A stretch of DNA of 64,000 nt from Aromatoleum anaerobium (GTDB taxonomy: Bacteria; Pseudomonadota; Gammaproteobacteria; Burkholderiales; Rhodocyclaceae): assembly GCF_012910705.2 (NCBI RefSeq), contig NZ_WTVG02000040.1:186001-250000 (forward strand), read 5' to 3'. Numbering within the stretch: the first letter of the stretch is position 1; every line of letters starts with the position of its first letter. A model generated the notes under the pieces. That model was not told the DNA's origin and made no database searches. It worked only from the letters and a program-made list of their open reading frames with translations. A program made the position numbers and the translations under genes. This document shows, one piece after another, positions 1 to 8,263 of this stretch.

Positions 1-467
1 AGCACCTTGTGCAGGCGGTTCTTCTCGGAGGCCAGCAGACCCACCAGTTTCTGCCGCTGCCGCGAAATCAGACGCAACTCACGCAGCCGTGCCGGCGGCA
101 CGAACGAACCGCGCAGCAATCCGGCACGCGAGAGCGTCGCCAACCATTGCGCATCGCCGACATCGGTCTTGCGTCCGGGAACATTCTTGACGTGCCGGGC
201 ATTGACCACTTGCCCACGGATGCCCACCGCTTCCAGTGCGGCATACGGGCTCTTCCAGTAGATGCCCGTGCTCTCCATCACCACCTGATCGGGAGCAAGC
301 GATGCCGCCCAGTCGGCCAGTGCGCGCCGATCGCGTTTGAACGCACCGAATTGCCGCTGTTCGATACGCGTCGTGCCGTCGGCCTCTTCGAGGATCGCGC
401 AGGCCGTAATTTGCGCCTGATGCACATCCAGTCCGATGACTCGTTTGTGTAGCGCTACCAGTTCCAT
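1..467 (-). CDS. IS110-family transposase, N-terminal part (cut by window edge)
   Basis: This reads from an ATG at 467-465 leftwards off the window edge, so only about 155 residues are visible. The N-terminus contains VIGLDVH with an acidic residue at position 14. MESTGIYW (Glu65) and TDVGDAQW (Asp102, Asp105) follow. This is the spacing of the DEDD RuvC-like catalytic domain of IS110/IS1111 transposases, which move DNA through a circular intermediate. The C-terminal serine-containing domain lies outside the window. The protein differs clearly from the IS110-type transposase near 19 kb, so the two are not copies of one element. The family assignment is firm; whether the gene is intact cannot be seen. 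Confidence 0.85.
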   Translation of the reverse strand, partial: MELVALHKRVIGLDVHQAQITACAILEEADGTTRIEQRQFGAFKRDRRALADWAASLAPDQVVMESTGIYWKSPYAALEAVGIRGQVVNARHVKNVPGRKTDVGDAQWLATLSRAGLLRGSFVPPARLRELRLISRQRQKLVGLLASEKNRLHKV

Positions 468-562
468 GCCATCTCCCGTCGAATTACACTCAACAGTGGA
501 AGGGGGCGGGTGCCAGAACTGAAAGTGCCTGAAGGCGACAAGTCGCCGACGGCCTGTTTAAC
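468..562 (-). other. Non-coding segment upstream of the IS110-type transposase
   Basis: About 95 bases without a gene lie between the transposase start and the next plausible reading frame. A small perfect hairpin sits at 534-547 (GGCGAC, two-base loop, GTCGCC). In IS110-group elements the non-coding DNA beside the transposase encodes the bridge RNA that guides target choice. That role is inferred here from position only. No element end could be defined by eye. Confidence 0.3.
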
Positions 563-946
563 GTGCGCTCTCTATGGAAGCAATCCGGGGTACGAGTCAG
601 TTCGGCGGGTCACGTTAGCTTGCGGGGTCGAGCCGCCAAAAAATTGCGCGACCTCTTCCCGCCTCCTTCCACCCCGAATTCTCTTTCATCATCAGGGGTG
701 GCGGCCATCGCAATCACCGTTAGCGACGTAGCCGAGGTCGTCGGGATTTATACGGAGGGACGCTGGAGCCGCACGGCGAATGGGTACGAACTGACGCCGT
801 GGGAGGGGCACTTCAGCGCGTACCGCCGCCACCAGGGAGTGCTCGTGCCCTCCAGCGGTGAGGTCGGCTGGTATGCGAACGGGCGGCTGGAAATCGTCTG
901 GAAGGGCGAGATCACTTCGCTTGAGTACGAATTCGAACGGGTCTAG
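563..946 (+). CDS. Hypothetical protein, probably 5'-truncated
   Basis: A reading frame of up to 127 codons starts at a GTG and ends three bases before the downstream hydrolase start. Only the last 75 or so residues look like a folded protein: they are rich in Trp, Tyr and Gly (RWSRTANGYELTPWEGHF, GEVGWYANGRLEIVWKGEIT). The first 50 residues are low in order and have no clear start signal. The most likely reading is that the true N-terminus was lost near the IS110-type element to the left. I do not recognise the family. The tight spacing to the next gene suggests co-transcription with it. Confidence 0.4.
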   Translation: MRSLWKQSGVRVSSAGHVSLRGRAAKKLRDLFPPPSTPNSLSSSGVAAIAITVSDVAEVVGIYTEGRWSRTANGYELTPWEGHFSAYRRHQGVLVPSSGEVGWYANGRLEIVWKGEITSLEYEFERV

Positions 947-949
947 GGG

Positions 950-1915
950 ATGAAACGAACCGTGCTTGTTGCTGGAACCCTCCTGATCCTGGCCGTCGGA
1001 TTGATGTACGTTCAGTACCGATCCGATCTTTCAGCTGCCCGCCGGGAATTGCGGGCGGGCAGCCAGATCGCTCAGACGGCGTGTGGCCCTGTCGAGTACG
1101 CCGTAGCGGGATCGGGACCGGCCGTGCTGGTCATCCACGGCGCCGGCGGTGGCTACTCGCAGGTGGCAGCAATCAGCGAATTGCTCGCGACCTCGGGCTT
1201 CCAGGCGATCGCGATGTCGCGCTTCGGCTACCTGCGGACGCCGCTGCCGGTAGATGCGTCGCCGTCTGCGCAGGCTGACGCCCACGCCTGCCTTCTGGAT
1301 GCGCTGGGTGTATCGAAAGCTTCAGCCTTGGGACTATCGGCCGGAGCCCCCTCGGCCATCCAGTTTGGCCTGCGCCATGCGGCGCGCTGTTTCGCTCTCG
1401 TCCTGCTCGTACCAGCCATCACCGTGCCCGGGCGTGATGTCGCCGAAACGACCCCGCCATCTGCGTTCTGGCAGCTCGTATTCGACTACGTGCTCAGATC
1501 GGACTTCGCGATCTGGGTTGTGACCTGGTTTTGGCCGGAGATGCTCGTTGAAACGGTACTGGCCACTCCTTTGGACGAATTTCGTCACGCGAGCGGGGCA
1601 GAGCGGCAGCGCGGTCTCGGCGTGATCCGGGATATTTTCCCGGTGAGCCTCAAGGTCGACGGCTTAAAGAACGACACCCTCGTTACGATAACGACGACCG
1701 CTCACCACTTGGAGCGGATAACGGTCCCAACGCTGGCAATCAGTGCGAAGGACGATCTATATAGGACCGATGGTGGTGCGCAACATGCGGCAGAACAGAT
1801 ACCAGGAGCGCGTCTGATCTTGTTTCCCACAGGCGGACATGCCTGGCTGGGACATGATGCCGAAGTCCGTGATGAGTTAGTGACCTTCCTGCGCGGGGCC
1901 ACTTCATCTCAGTAA
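950..1915 (+). CDS. Alpha/beta-hydrolase fold protein, membrane-anchored or exported
   Basis: A 321-residue protein with a hydrophobic N-terminal helix (about residues 4-20), so it is probably exported or anchored on the periplasmic side. The alpha/beta-hydrolase signature is complete. HGAGGG at 63-68 fits the oxyanion-hole loop, GLSAGA places the nucleophile at Ser130, an Asp in SAKDDLY near 265 fits the acid, and the His of GGHAW near 298 fits the base. The substrate cannot be told from the sequence; an esterase or lipase-like role is a family-level guess. It follows the previous small gene by three bases, which suggests one transcript. Confidence 0.8.
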   Translation: MKRTVLVAGTLLILAVGLMYVQYRSDLSAARRELRAGSQIAQTACGPVEYAVAGSGPAVLVIHGAGGGYSQVAAISELLATSGFQAIAMSRFGYLRTPLPVDASPSAQADAHACLLDALGVSKASALGLSAGAPSAIQFGLRHAARCFALVLLVPAITVPGRDVAETTPPSAFWQLVFDYVLRSDFAIWVVTWFWPEMLVETVLATPLDEFRHASGAERQRGLGVIRDIFPVSLKVDGLKNDTLVTITTTAHHLERITVPTLAISAKDDLYRTDGGAQHAAEQIPGARLILFPTGGHAWLGHDAEVRDELVTFLRGATSSQ

Positions 1916-2081
1916 CGAACGACAGGATTTGGGCGGCCAATTTGACGCTCTGATAGGCGCCTTCGGGTCCTCTGGCGAAGTTGGACACACCAACGCCATT
2001 GCGACGTCCTGCCACGAAAAACCTGATCCACTGGCAAGCACCGTCCGTGCTACGGTACGACTTTCCGCGAGAAGCAAATCG

Positions 2082-2447
2082 ATGAGCCCGCAGCCCCCTT
2101 CCCCTCCACCCGCCGACAGCCGCGGCACTCGCGCCGCGCTGCTCTTCGCCTTGACGGCCGAACGCCTGTCGGTCTTCTATGAGCACGGGCAGTGGCCTAC
2201 CGCGGCGCAAGGCGCGAGTCTCGTCGCAGCGTGGCTCGGTCGCAGCGGGCGCAGTCTTCCGCTGGCCGATCGTCGCCTCCTGTCGGAGCTCAGTGATGAG
2301 TTGGCCCGCCAGCTTGTCGGCTCGCTGCCGCGCGAGGCGGGGCTACAGACGGTGCACGAGATGATGGAGGCGCTCGACCCCAGGTACGAATCCGACCTGG
2401 CCCGCGCACTGATGGCCGAATGCACGAAGCTGCTCGACGCGGCCTGA
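2082..2447 (+). CDS. Hypothetical protein, 121 residues
   Basis: The frame is open from 1929, but the upstream 51 codons are low in order. The ATG at 2082 gives a protein that begins MSPQPPSPPPADSRG and then runs into a helical domain rich in Leu, Ala, Glu and Arg. There is no membrane segment or signal peptide. Codon use matches the surrounding GC-rich genes. I do not recognise the family. It lies between the hydrolase and the 3' end of the broken arfB gene, which is transcribed towards it. Confidence 0.45.
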   Translation: MSPQPPSPPPADSRGTRAALLFALTAERLSVFYEHGQWPTAAQGASLVAAWLGRSGRSLPLADRRLLSELSDELARQLVGSLPREAGLQTVHEMMEALDPRYESDLARALMAECTKLLDAA

Positions 2448-2501
2448 TTCCTTGTCGCGTGCCGCGGCGCGCCGAGATGCGCCATCGGCCAGCCCCACGC
2501 C

Positions 2502-2887
2502 CTAATCGCCCACCTTCCCCCGCCCCGCTTTCACTGATGCGCGCCGCGCCTTACCCTCCAGGCGCCGGGTAACGGCGGCACGCGTCGGCCGGGTGGCGCG
2601 GCGGGCCTTGGGCGGTGCCGCCACGCGGTTGATCAGCTCCTCCAGCCGCCGCAGCGCGTCGGCCCGGTTCTTCTCCAGGCTGCGGAACTTCTGCGCCTTG
2701 ATGATCACGACGCCGTCCTTGCTGATGCGCTGGTCGCCGAGTTGCAGCAGGCGCGTGCGGATCGCCTCCGGCAGGGTGGAGGCGGTGATGTCGAAGCGCA
2801 GATGCACCGCGTTCGACACCTTGTTCACGTTCTGCCCGCCCGCGCCCTGGGCGCGGATCGCGGTGATCTCGACTTCGTCGGGTGAGA
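2502..2887 (-). pseudogene. arfB: arfB (alternative ribosome-rescue factor B), 3' part, interrupted by IS1182-type element
   Basis: Read on the minus strand, this encodes [22 protein letters not shown] and then a basic tail ending in KAGRGKVGD. It matches ArfB (YaeJ), a small release-factor-like protein that frees stalled ribosomes. The GGQ peptidyl-hydrolysis motif and the basic C-terminal tail that enters the empty mRNA channel are both present. The N-terminus is missing: immediately upstream lies an IS1182-type element. The first seven codons are found on its far side at 4427, and removing the element plus one copy of the TGAGA repeat restores one frame beginning MRPHVIVSPDEVEI. Inside the element I see no good start codon in frame, so the gene is probably non-functional. 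Confidence 0.88.
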
Positions 2888-4408
2888 GGCTGTGAAAATT
2901 TCCGGCATGATATATGCGTTTAGTATAATTGCTGCTTGAGATTGGAACTGGACTGCACAGCTGATGAAGACGCGAGCACGGGTGTTGTTGCCCAACCGGG
3001 GGCAGATGGAGTTTCGGGCGAGCGACCTGGAGTCGCTGCTGCCGGCAGGACATCGGGCGCGGCTGGTGTGGGCCTATGTCGAACGGCAGGATCTGACGCG
3101 GTTCTACGCGGGCATTCGTGCGGTCGACGGTGGCGTGGGACGGGCGGCGATCGCGCCCGAGATCTTGCTGGCGCTGTGGCTGTACGCCACCCTCGACGGG
3201 GTGGGCAGCGCGCGGGCAGTGTCGCGACTGATCGAATCGCACGATGCCTACCGCTGGTTGTGCGGGGGCGTTCAGGTCAATCACCACACCTTGTCGGACT
3301 TTCGCAAGGACCACGGCGAGGCGCTCGACGAGTTGCTCTCGGTGAGCATCGCCAGTCTGATGGCCGCTGGCGTGGTCAAGCTGCGTCAGGTGGCGCAGGA
3401 TGGCATGCGGGTGCGGGCGAGCGCCGGGGCGGGCTCGTTCCGCCGGCACGAGAAGCTCGAAGCTTACCTGGAGGCGGCGCGTGGGCAGGTGAGCCGGCTC
3501 AAGGCCGAGCTCGAAGCCGACCCGGCGCAGGCCGAACGGGCACGGCAAGCGGCGCGGCTGCGGGCGGCCAAGGAACGTGAAGCGCGGCTGGAGCAGGCGC
3601 TCTCAAGGCTGCCCGAGATCGAAGCGATCAAGCAGCGGCAAGGCAAGAAGGCGGCTGAGGCGCGCGCATCGATGACCGATGCTGAGGCGACGGTGATGAA
3701 GATGGGCGACGGCGGCTTTCGGCCCGCCTACAACCCGCAACTGGCCTCGGATGCCGACAGTCTGGTGATCGTCGGCGTCGAAGTGGCCACCGTCGGCAGC
3801 GACCAGGGGCAGCTGGTGCCGATGCTCGAGCAGGTCACCGCGCGCTGTGGCCAGGCGCCCGACGCCTGGCTGGTCGATGGTGGCTTCGTCGGCCACGAAC
3901 AGATCGAGCGCGCCGCCGAGCACACGGTCGTGTATGGCCCGGTGCCCGCGCCCAAGGACAAAACGGTCGATCCCCACCAGCCCAAGCTCGGCGACAGCGC
4001 TGCGGTGGCGGACTGGCGGCAGCGCATGGGCACCGACGAGGCCAAGGCCATCTACAAGCGGCGCGCGGCCACCGCCGAATGCGTCAATGCGCAGGCGCGC
4101 AACCGCGGCTTGCTGCAGTTTCGGGTGCGCGGGCTGGCCAAGGTCAAGTGCGTGATGCTGATGTTTGCCCTGGCGCACAACCTGATGCGCATGGCCGCCC
4201 TCGCGCCGGAGTTGCTCGGGATAGGGACAGGTGCGTCCACAATCCCCGGAATCGGGGCTTGAGGGCGAAAAATCGGCGGAAATTGGTCAGATGAGCAGGC
4301 TATAGCGGCACAAACGATGCAAAACACATATCCCGCCCGGCGCCACGGCGTCAGAACCGCTTGCGTGACCAGCGGGTCGCGTGAACGAAAGATTCACAAG
4401 CTCTGAGA
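2883..4408. mobile_element. IS1182-type insertion sequence with 5-bp target duplication TGAGA
   Basis: TGAGA occurs at 2883-2887 and at 4404-4408 on either side of a segment of about 1.5 kb that carries one transposase. The ends are imperfect inverted repeats: AGAGGCTGTGAAAATTTC at 2885-2902 matches the complement of 4387-4404 at 14 of 18 positions. The repeats and the duplication overlap by a few bases, so the exact tip is uncertain by up to four bases. The element sits inside arfB, which reads through once the insertion is removed. That independently confirms the boundaries. Confidence 0.85.
2964..4262 (+). CDS. IS1182-family transposase
   Basis: A 432-residue protein. The N-terminal part ([19 protein letters not shown] and the [12 protein letters not shown] stretch) is typical of IS1182/IS5-like DDE transposases. 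Candidate catalytic acids are the Asp in [11 protein letters not shown], the Asp in WLVDGGF and the Glu in [16 protein letters not shown] long charged coiled-coil insert lies between the first and second acids. The protein is full length and uninterrupted, so the element may still be active. It reads opposite to arfB, which it splits. Confidence 0.9.
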   Translation: MKTRARVLLPNRGQMEFRASDLESLLPAGHRARLVWAYVERQDLTRFYAGIRAVDGGVGRAAIAPEILLALWLYATLDGVGSARAVSRLIESHDAYRWLCGGVQVNHHTLSDFRKDHGEALDELLSVSIASLMAAGVVKLRQVAQDGMRVRASAGAGSFRRHEKLEAYLEAARGQVSRLKAELEADPAQAERARQAARLRAAKEREARLEQALSRLPEIEAIKQRQGKKAAEARASMTDAEATVMKMGDGGFRPAYNPQLASDADSLVIVGVEVATVGSDQGQLVPMLEQVTARCGQAPDAWLVDGGFVGHEQIERAAEHTVVYGPVPAPKDKTVDPHQPKLGDSAAVADWRQRMGTDEAKAIYKRRAATAECVNAQARNRGLLQFRVRGLAKVKCVMLMFALAHNLMRMAALAPELLGIGTGASTIPGIGA

Positions 4409-4427
4409 CGATCACGTGAGGGCGCAT
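4404..4427 (-). pseudogene. arfB: arfB, 5' end (codons 1-8) beyond the insertion
   Basis: On the minus strand this gives MRPHVIVS, starting at the ATG 4427-4425, 18 bases after the RIO-kinase stop codon. The last codon falls in the TGAGA target duplication. It joins in frame to [13 protein letters not shown] at 2885 when the IS is removed. This is the natural start of arfB, and its position shows arfB was the third gene of the VF530-RIO operon. Confidence 0.8.
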
Positions 4428-4445
4428 CGGAGTCCAGCTTGCGGT

Positions 4446-5300
4446 TCAGGCGGTGCCGGCCGCCGCCCTGCCCGCCTGGCGCGCGGCCTCTTCCTTGCGC
4501 GCCGCCTCGATGATCTGCATGACTTCGTCGACATCGGCGCAGCCGTCTTCCGTCCTGAAGATTCCGGTGAGCTCACTGTCGGGCAGCAGCCTGCCGGATT
4601 CGTACAGCGCCCAGATCTCCTTGCCGTAGTCGGTGTCGCGCAGATCGGGGGCGAACTGGCCGAAGTAGGCGCCGAGGTTGTCGACATCGCGCTCGAGCAT
4701 GGCGCGCGCATTGTTGTTGGCCGCCGCATCGACGGCCTGCGGCAGATCGATGATCACCGGCCCGTCGCGATCGACGAGCACGTTGTATTCGGACAGATCC
4801 CCATGCACGATCCCGGCGCACAGCATGCGCACGACCTGGCGCACGAGCTCGGCGTGGTAGCGCCGCGCATCGTCCTCGCTGAGCACGACGTCGTTGAGCC
4901 GCGGGGCCGGTTCGCCGTCCTCATCGGTCACCAGCTCCATCAGCAGCACACCCTCGTGAAAGTCGTAGGGCGTCGGCACACGCACGCCGGCCGCGGCGAG
5001 CAGGCGCAGCGCGTCGACCTCGGCGTGCTGCCACGCGGCTTCCTGCTCCTGCCGACCGTAGCGCGAGCCCTTGGCCATCGCGCGCGCCTGGCGGCTGTTC
5101 TTGACCTTGCGCCCCTCAGTGTAGTCGGCCGCCTTGTGGAAACCGCGCTTGTTGGCTTCCTTGTACACCTTGGCGCAGCGCACCGCGTCGCCGCACTGCA
5201 CGACATAGACCATGGCTTCCTTGCCGCTCATGAGTTGACGCAGGACGGCATCGACGAGCCCGTCGGCCACCAGTGGTTCAATTCTGCTCGGGGTCTTCAT
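4446..5300 (-). CDS. RIO1-family serine/threonine protein kinase
   Basis: A 284-residue protein with the RIO kinase core. SGKEAMVY at 25-32 is the shortened nucleotide loop, Lys44 in CAKVYK is the likely ATP-anchoring lysine, HGDLSEYN at 166-173 is the catalytic loop (Asp168), and IIDLPQ at 183-188 carries the metal-binding Asp185. This LPQ version is the RIO signature. Archaeal and eukaryotic RIO1 act in small-subunit ribosome maturation; the bacterial role is not settled. Its ATG overlaps the VF530 stop codon as ATGA, and the arfB start follows after 18 bases. The original operon VF530-RIO-ArfB would fit a ribosome-related job, which is an inference. Confidence 0.88.
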   Translation of the reverse strand: MKTPSRIEPLVADGLVDAVLRQLMSGKEAMVYVVQCGDAVRCAKVYKEANKRGFHKAADYTEGRKVKNSRQARAMAKGSRYGRQEQEAAWQHAEVDALRLLAAAGVRVPTPYDFHEGVLLMELVTDEDGEPAPRLNDVVLSEDDARRYHAELVRQVVRMLCAGIVHGDLSEYNVLVDRDGPVIIDLPQAVDAAANNNARAMLERDVDNLGAYFGQFAPDLRDTDYGKEIWALYESGRLLPDSELTGIFRTEDGCADVDEVMQIIEAARKEEAARQAGRAAAGTA

Positions 5301-5566
5301 GCTTTGGGGCCACTCCTCGGCGCCTTGCCGTCGATCGCAGCGGCCGCTGCGCGCAGCGCGTCAAGATACAGTGCTTCCACCTGTTCGCGCGCCCACGGCG
5401 TGCGGCGCAGGAACTTAAGGCTCGAGGCGATGCTCGGCTCGTGGTTGAAGCAGCGAATGTCGATCCGCCGCCCGAGCCCCGCCCAACCGAGGCGGGTCAC
5501 CAGTTCGTTCAGGATCCGCTCCAGCGTGAGACCGTGCAGCGGGTTGTTGGGCTGGGGTGCTGTCAT
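5297..5566 (-). CDS. VF530-family DNA-binding protein
   Basis: The ATG at 5566 gives 89 residues starting [19 protein letters not shown]. The core [19 protein letters not shown] and [20 protein letters not shown] is the VF530 (DUF2132) fold, a small helical protein originally studied from Vibrio fischeri and described as DNA-binding. The frame is open further upstream, but those residues are low in order and have no similar family. The stop codon overlaps the start of the RIO kinase by four bases, so the two are translationally coupled. Confidence 0.85.
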   Translation of the reverse strand: MTAPQPNNPLHGLTLERILNELVTRLGWAGLGRRIDIRCFNHEPSIASSLKFLRRTPWAREQVEALYLDALRAAAAAIDGKAPRSGPKA

Positions 5567-5892
5567 CGCGTTCTCTCGCCTCCGGGCCGGCGGTGGTGTG
5601 GATCGATTGCGCCAGGGAATCGTGTGTGGAGGGGGTCGGTCGGTTTTGCTCACGGCATAAGTTCGGCCACGGTCGCCCTCGCCCACCAAAGCACGTTTCA
5701 AACATGCCTTCGTAACCCATTGATTTGTATATGTCGCGTGCGAAACCGCCTTTCGCACAAACAGAGAGTAGAGAGCCCTCTCTGCCTAATTTTTGTGCAA
5801 TTTATGACGAATGTGGGGTTTCAGGTGCGCCCGCACCTTTCGCACGGATCGCCGGAACCCGCGCCAGTGCTGGCGTTTCGGGCAGATAAGAC
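5567..5892. other. Intergenic stretch upstream of the VF530-RIO operon
   Basis: No convincing gene is present. It must contain the promoter of the minus-strand operon, but I could not fix one. A perfect hairpin lies at 5738-5758 (GTGCGAAA, five-base loop, TTTCGCAC). A second short dyad, AGAGAGCCCTCTCT, starts near 5771 and is followed on the plus strand by a T-rich run. These may be an operator, or the terminator of something to the left. Confidence 0.4.
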
Positions 5893-5917
5893 AAAGCCCG
5901 GAGCGAGTCCGGGCTTT
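5893..5917. terminator. Terminator-like hairpin just outside the integrated element
   Basis: AAAGCCCGGA and TCCGGGCTTT form a perfect 10-bp stem with a five-base loop (GCGAG). The outer A and T runs make it usable as a factor-independent terminator in either direction. It lies about 80 bases left of the ATACCGTCA repeats that mark the element's left side. Confidence 0.65.
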
Positions 5918-5996
5918 GAGGGTGTGGCCGAAAGGCTATCTAACAATCGGTTAAAAGCCTTATGTCGCAAGGGATAAGAAAGCTGCATCGCTTCGT

Positions 5997-6017
5997 ATAC
6001 CGTCAAAAATACCGTCA
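5997..6017 (+). repeat. Two ATACCGTCA repeats, left end of the element
   Basis: Copies lie at 5997-6005 and 6009-6017, in the same orientation and 12 bases apart. The same 9-mer occurs three times at the other end of the element beside the integrase. This pattern is expected for arm-type binding sites of a tyrosine integrase at attL and attR. The integrase role is inferred. Confidence 0.6.
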
Positions 6018-6235
6018 CCCGTAAGACATCATCCGCGCAAGCTTCCCCGGTAGCGGGTTGTAAAGGTGCCGGATGTTGCCGAGCAAGGACGACTCTGCGG
6101 GCCTTGCGGTTGCCGCCATCCGGCGTTGAAGGGTAGGCAGGCCAGCGCGCCCTGGTAAACGCGCTGGCCATGCGGGCGACCATGAAACACCCTTGCCCGT
6201 TGAAACAGATCAGGAATTCATGCTTGGGCTCGGTG

Positions 6236-6296
6236 ATTCGATCGAATAGAACTCAACCCCTACCCCCTGTCGAAAAAGTCGACTAACTCGAATAAC
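6236..6296. repeat. Repeat cluster A: palindrome plus 34-bp repeat shared with 15307-15340
   Basis: The segment 6263-6296 matches 15307-15340 at 29 of 34 bases in the same orientation. Its core is built of TCGA words spaced by AT-rich triplets (CTGTCGAAAAAGTCGACTAA). Just before it, ATTCGATCGAAT at 6236-6247 is a perfect palindrome. Cluster A lies after the last minus-strand gene, and its partner lies just before the packaging block, so the pair brackets the late genes. Confidence 0.6.
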
Positions 6297-6346
6297 ACGC
6301 GGTGCGGGGAGTGCATTGCTGTTGGTCGAGTTGGGGGCGAAGTCCA

Positions 6347-6574
6347 TCAGGCGCGATCCGCAAGCGTCGTCCGGATCTTATCCAGATAAACCGCCACGTC
6401 CTGCGAGTGGAAATACGGGATCTGCCCGCGACGAATGACCGGGATACCGAGCGTCCGCGCGCTGAGCTGGTTGCGCACGGTTCCCGGCGCCAGGTGCAGG
6501 ACTTCGCTCAGCTGCGCGACGGTGAGCAGCGGGCCGTATTTTTCGAGCAGGTAGGCGTGAACAAGCAGGGACAT
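6347..6574 (-). CDS. Small helix-turn-helix DNA-binding protein
   Basis: A 75-residue protein from the ATG at 6574. LTVAQLSEVLHLAPGTVRNQ is a helix-turn-helix of the MerR/excisionase kind, followed by RRGQIPYFHSQDVAVYLDKI, the usual wing and helix. Such proteins act as excisionases or local repressors. It is the leftmost gene of the element, and its far position from the integrase makes a regulatory role as likely as an excisionase role. Confidence 0.65.
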   Translation of the reverse strand: MSLLVHAYLLEKYGPLLTVAQLSEVLHLAPGTVRNQLSARTLGIPVIRRGQIPYFHSQDVAVYLDKIRTTLADRA

Positions 6575-6634
6575 GGTGTGACTCCGCGATTCTGTCGAAC
6601 GAGGGCGGCGCGGCGCACAGCCCTCGGCTTTGTC

Positions 6635-6676
6635 GTTGAACCCCATCCCCCGGCGGAAGCGGGGATGGGGTTCAAC
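6635..6676. repeat. Perfect 16-bp inverted repeat
   Basis: GTTGAACCCCATCCCC at 6635-6650 is followed by a 10-base loop and its exact complement at 6661-6676. No T run follows on either strand, so it is not a typical terminator. It sits between the small HTH gene and the tail-type genes. It could be a mobile palindromic repeat, an RNA stability element or a protein-binding site. Confidence 0.6.
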
Positions 6677-6780
6677 AGCGCGGGTGACCTGCCCTGCTGT
6701 CGGTCGATCCGGGCTTAGAGGGCCGCCGCCTACAGACCGGTGAAACGACTGCTTGGGGCGTGGGCGATGAAGAATACCGT

Positions 6781-7104
6781 TTACGGGTGCTCCGCGGGGT
6801 CGGGCGGCGTTGGGGTGGGGATGAGGCTGGCCGCTGCAGCAGGGGCGTGCACGCCGGTGTGATCGTAGGAGATGACGGTGTAGCCGGCGCCGTTCTGGCG
6901 GGGGGCGATCCCGTCGAATGCCCAGGCGCCGGCGGCATCGCTCCATGTTTTTGCAACAAGCACCGGTACGTTCACACTGCGCAACAGCTGCACGCGGCGC
7001 GAGGTTGGAATATTCGGCGAGCCGGCGATGGAGGTTGTGCCGCGGAGCCTATTCAGGCCGCGATCGGCACGATGGATCGTCAGGGTCGTCAGTCGCATCA
7101 TCAT
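6781..7104 (-). CDS. Phage tail-associated small beta-sandwich protein
   Basis: This has 107 residues from the first of three ATGs at 7104. The central stretch (ISGSPN-like TTSIAGSPNIPTSRRVQLL, then KTWSDAAGAWAFDGIA and YTVISYDHTG) resembles the short carboxypeptidase-regulatory-like or Ig-like domains carried by many phage tail and tail-fibre proteins. The C-terminus is Pro-rich. It starts 13 bases after the stop codon of the larger structural gene upstream, so the two form a pair. The exact tail role is not clear. Confidence 0.55.
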   Translation of the reverse strand: MMMRLTTLTIHRADRGLNRLRGTTSIAGSPNIPTSRRVQLLRSVNVPVLVAKTWSDAAGAWAFDGIAPRQNGAGYTVISYDHTGVHAPAAAASLIPTPTPPDPAEHP

Positions 7105-7117
7105 GGCCTTGTCCCCG

Positions 7118-8263
7118 TCAGTCCCATTTGCCGTTGGCGCCGAGGTCGATTGCGTAGAAGCAGTTGTGAGCGGCGACGATTCGCAGGCCATCGCCCGGCA
7201 CGCCACGTAGGCCTTCGTACGAGCCAGCGCTGAAAGGCAGGTGTCGCACTTGCGGCGCAACACCGCGGGGGATGCCTGCTGTACTGTCGTTTTCGAGGAT
7301 CTGCACCGGCTCGCTCGGCAGCGCGTCGCCAGATATTGGCGTCGCATAGCTCGCGGCGCCGGTGACATAGCTTCCCGCGAATATCGGTTTCGCCAACACC
7401 GCCCCTGCCACTCCTGCTCCGTTCCGGGCCAGGAACACTCCGTTTGTCGAGTTGCCGGTTCGGGAGTGCGGTAGGTTCCCGCTGCGTGGAGTCTGCCCGG
7501 TGTACATCGTAATTGCCTCCCCCGAAGAGTATGGCCCGCTGCACAGGGACGCGTACGCATCCCCGGCTGCAGCCCCGAGCAGATCTCCGAATGTCGCGTG
7601 ATTAAAGAGGTTCGAGTAGTACGGCGCAGAGAAAATCGCGAACCGGCGGCCGTCCGCTACCAAACGCCACGGCCTGGCGGTTCCAGAGGCGGCGTACGAT
7701 TTACCGACCCACAGTCCGCCGGATAGCTGCGTGTCCGTGGGGTACGGCCCCGTACCGGTGTCGGCGTCGCTCATCTCCTCGAACCCGCGCAGGCGCGCCG
7801 TGGTGGTGCCAGTGTCGTCGACTCGCACAAAGTGACGCAGGCCCGCAACGTCCAAGCCGCGATAGACCGCCGTATTGGTCGCCGCAAACACTTTCTCCCA
7901 TCCCGCGGGTGCCCGCATCGCGGTGATCGTGCCGGTCGCGCTGCCGGCGGCAATGCCGAGTCCGGCGACCGACCATACCGCCGTCGACCCCGTCACCGAG
8001 GCGAGCCGCCAGGCGCCGTTGAGCGCGGCAGGGGTCGCACCGGCGACGCGGATCACGTCGCCCTCCCCGTAGAAGTGACCGGCGCTGATCTGCGCGGTGG
8101 CGATGCCGTCGGCGACCGTCAGAGAGTTGATCACGCGCACGTCCCAGCCGTCGACGAGGCAGGCGTCGAGCACGCTGATCAGCGCGCCGGCCGTGCCGGA
8201 CAGCACCGGCGCGCCGGCCATGTCGGAGCGGTAGTAGCGGACCTTGTTGCTGATTGTCGTCAT
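7118..8263 (-). CDS. Phage structural (tail-tip-like) protein
   Basis: A 381-residue protein starting MTTISNKVRYYRSDM, with a good ribosome site (CCCGGAGGCATC) before the ATG at 8263. It is rich in Gly, Ala, Thr and Ser, with an N-terminal part like the appendage domains found in phage tail-tip proteins (VLSGTAGALISVLDACLVDGW). It has no signal peptide or membrane segment. Its ATG overlaps the stop codon of the preceding small gene. The call as a virion surface protein rests on composition and on resemblance to tail-end genes of other prophages. Confidence 0.55.
   Translation of the reverse strand: MTTISNKVRYYRSDMAGAPVLSGTAGALISVLDACLVDGWDVRVINSLTVADGIATAQISAGHFYGEGDVIRVAGATPAALNGAWRLASVTGSTAVWSVAGLGIAAGSATGTITAMRAPAGWEKVFAATNTAVYRGLDVAGLRHFVRVDDTGTTTARLRGFEEMSDADTGTGPYPTDTQLSGGLWVGKSYAASGTARPWRLVADGRRFAIFSAPYYSNLFNHATFGDLLGAAAGDAYASLCSGPYSSGEAITMYTGQTPRSGNLPHSRTGNSTNGVFLARNGAGVAGAVLAKPIFAGSYVTGAASYATPISGDALPSEPVQILENDSTAGIPRGVAPQVRHLPFSAGSYEGLRGVPGDGLRIVAAHNCFYAIDLGANGKWD

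Noticed and set aside
2890-2925. New start codon for arfB inside the IS end
   Set aside because: The nearest ATG (in CATGCCGG) is out of frame with the GGQ domain, and no in-frame ATG, GTG or TTG with a ribosome site was seen.
5917-5945. Possible copy of the tRNA-Ala 3' end (CCGAAAGG) as an attR core
   Set aside because: Only eight bases match the tRNA end, and the surrounding bases differ. That is too little for an attachment repeat.
5821-6183. Minus-strand open frame of 120 codons across the left end of the element
   Set aside because: It runs through the ATACCGTCA repeats and the terminator hairpin, has no ribosome site and no recognisable fold. It is more likely junction DNA than a gene.
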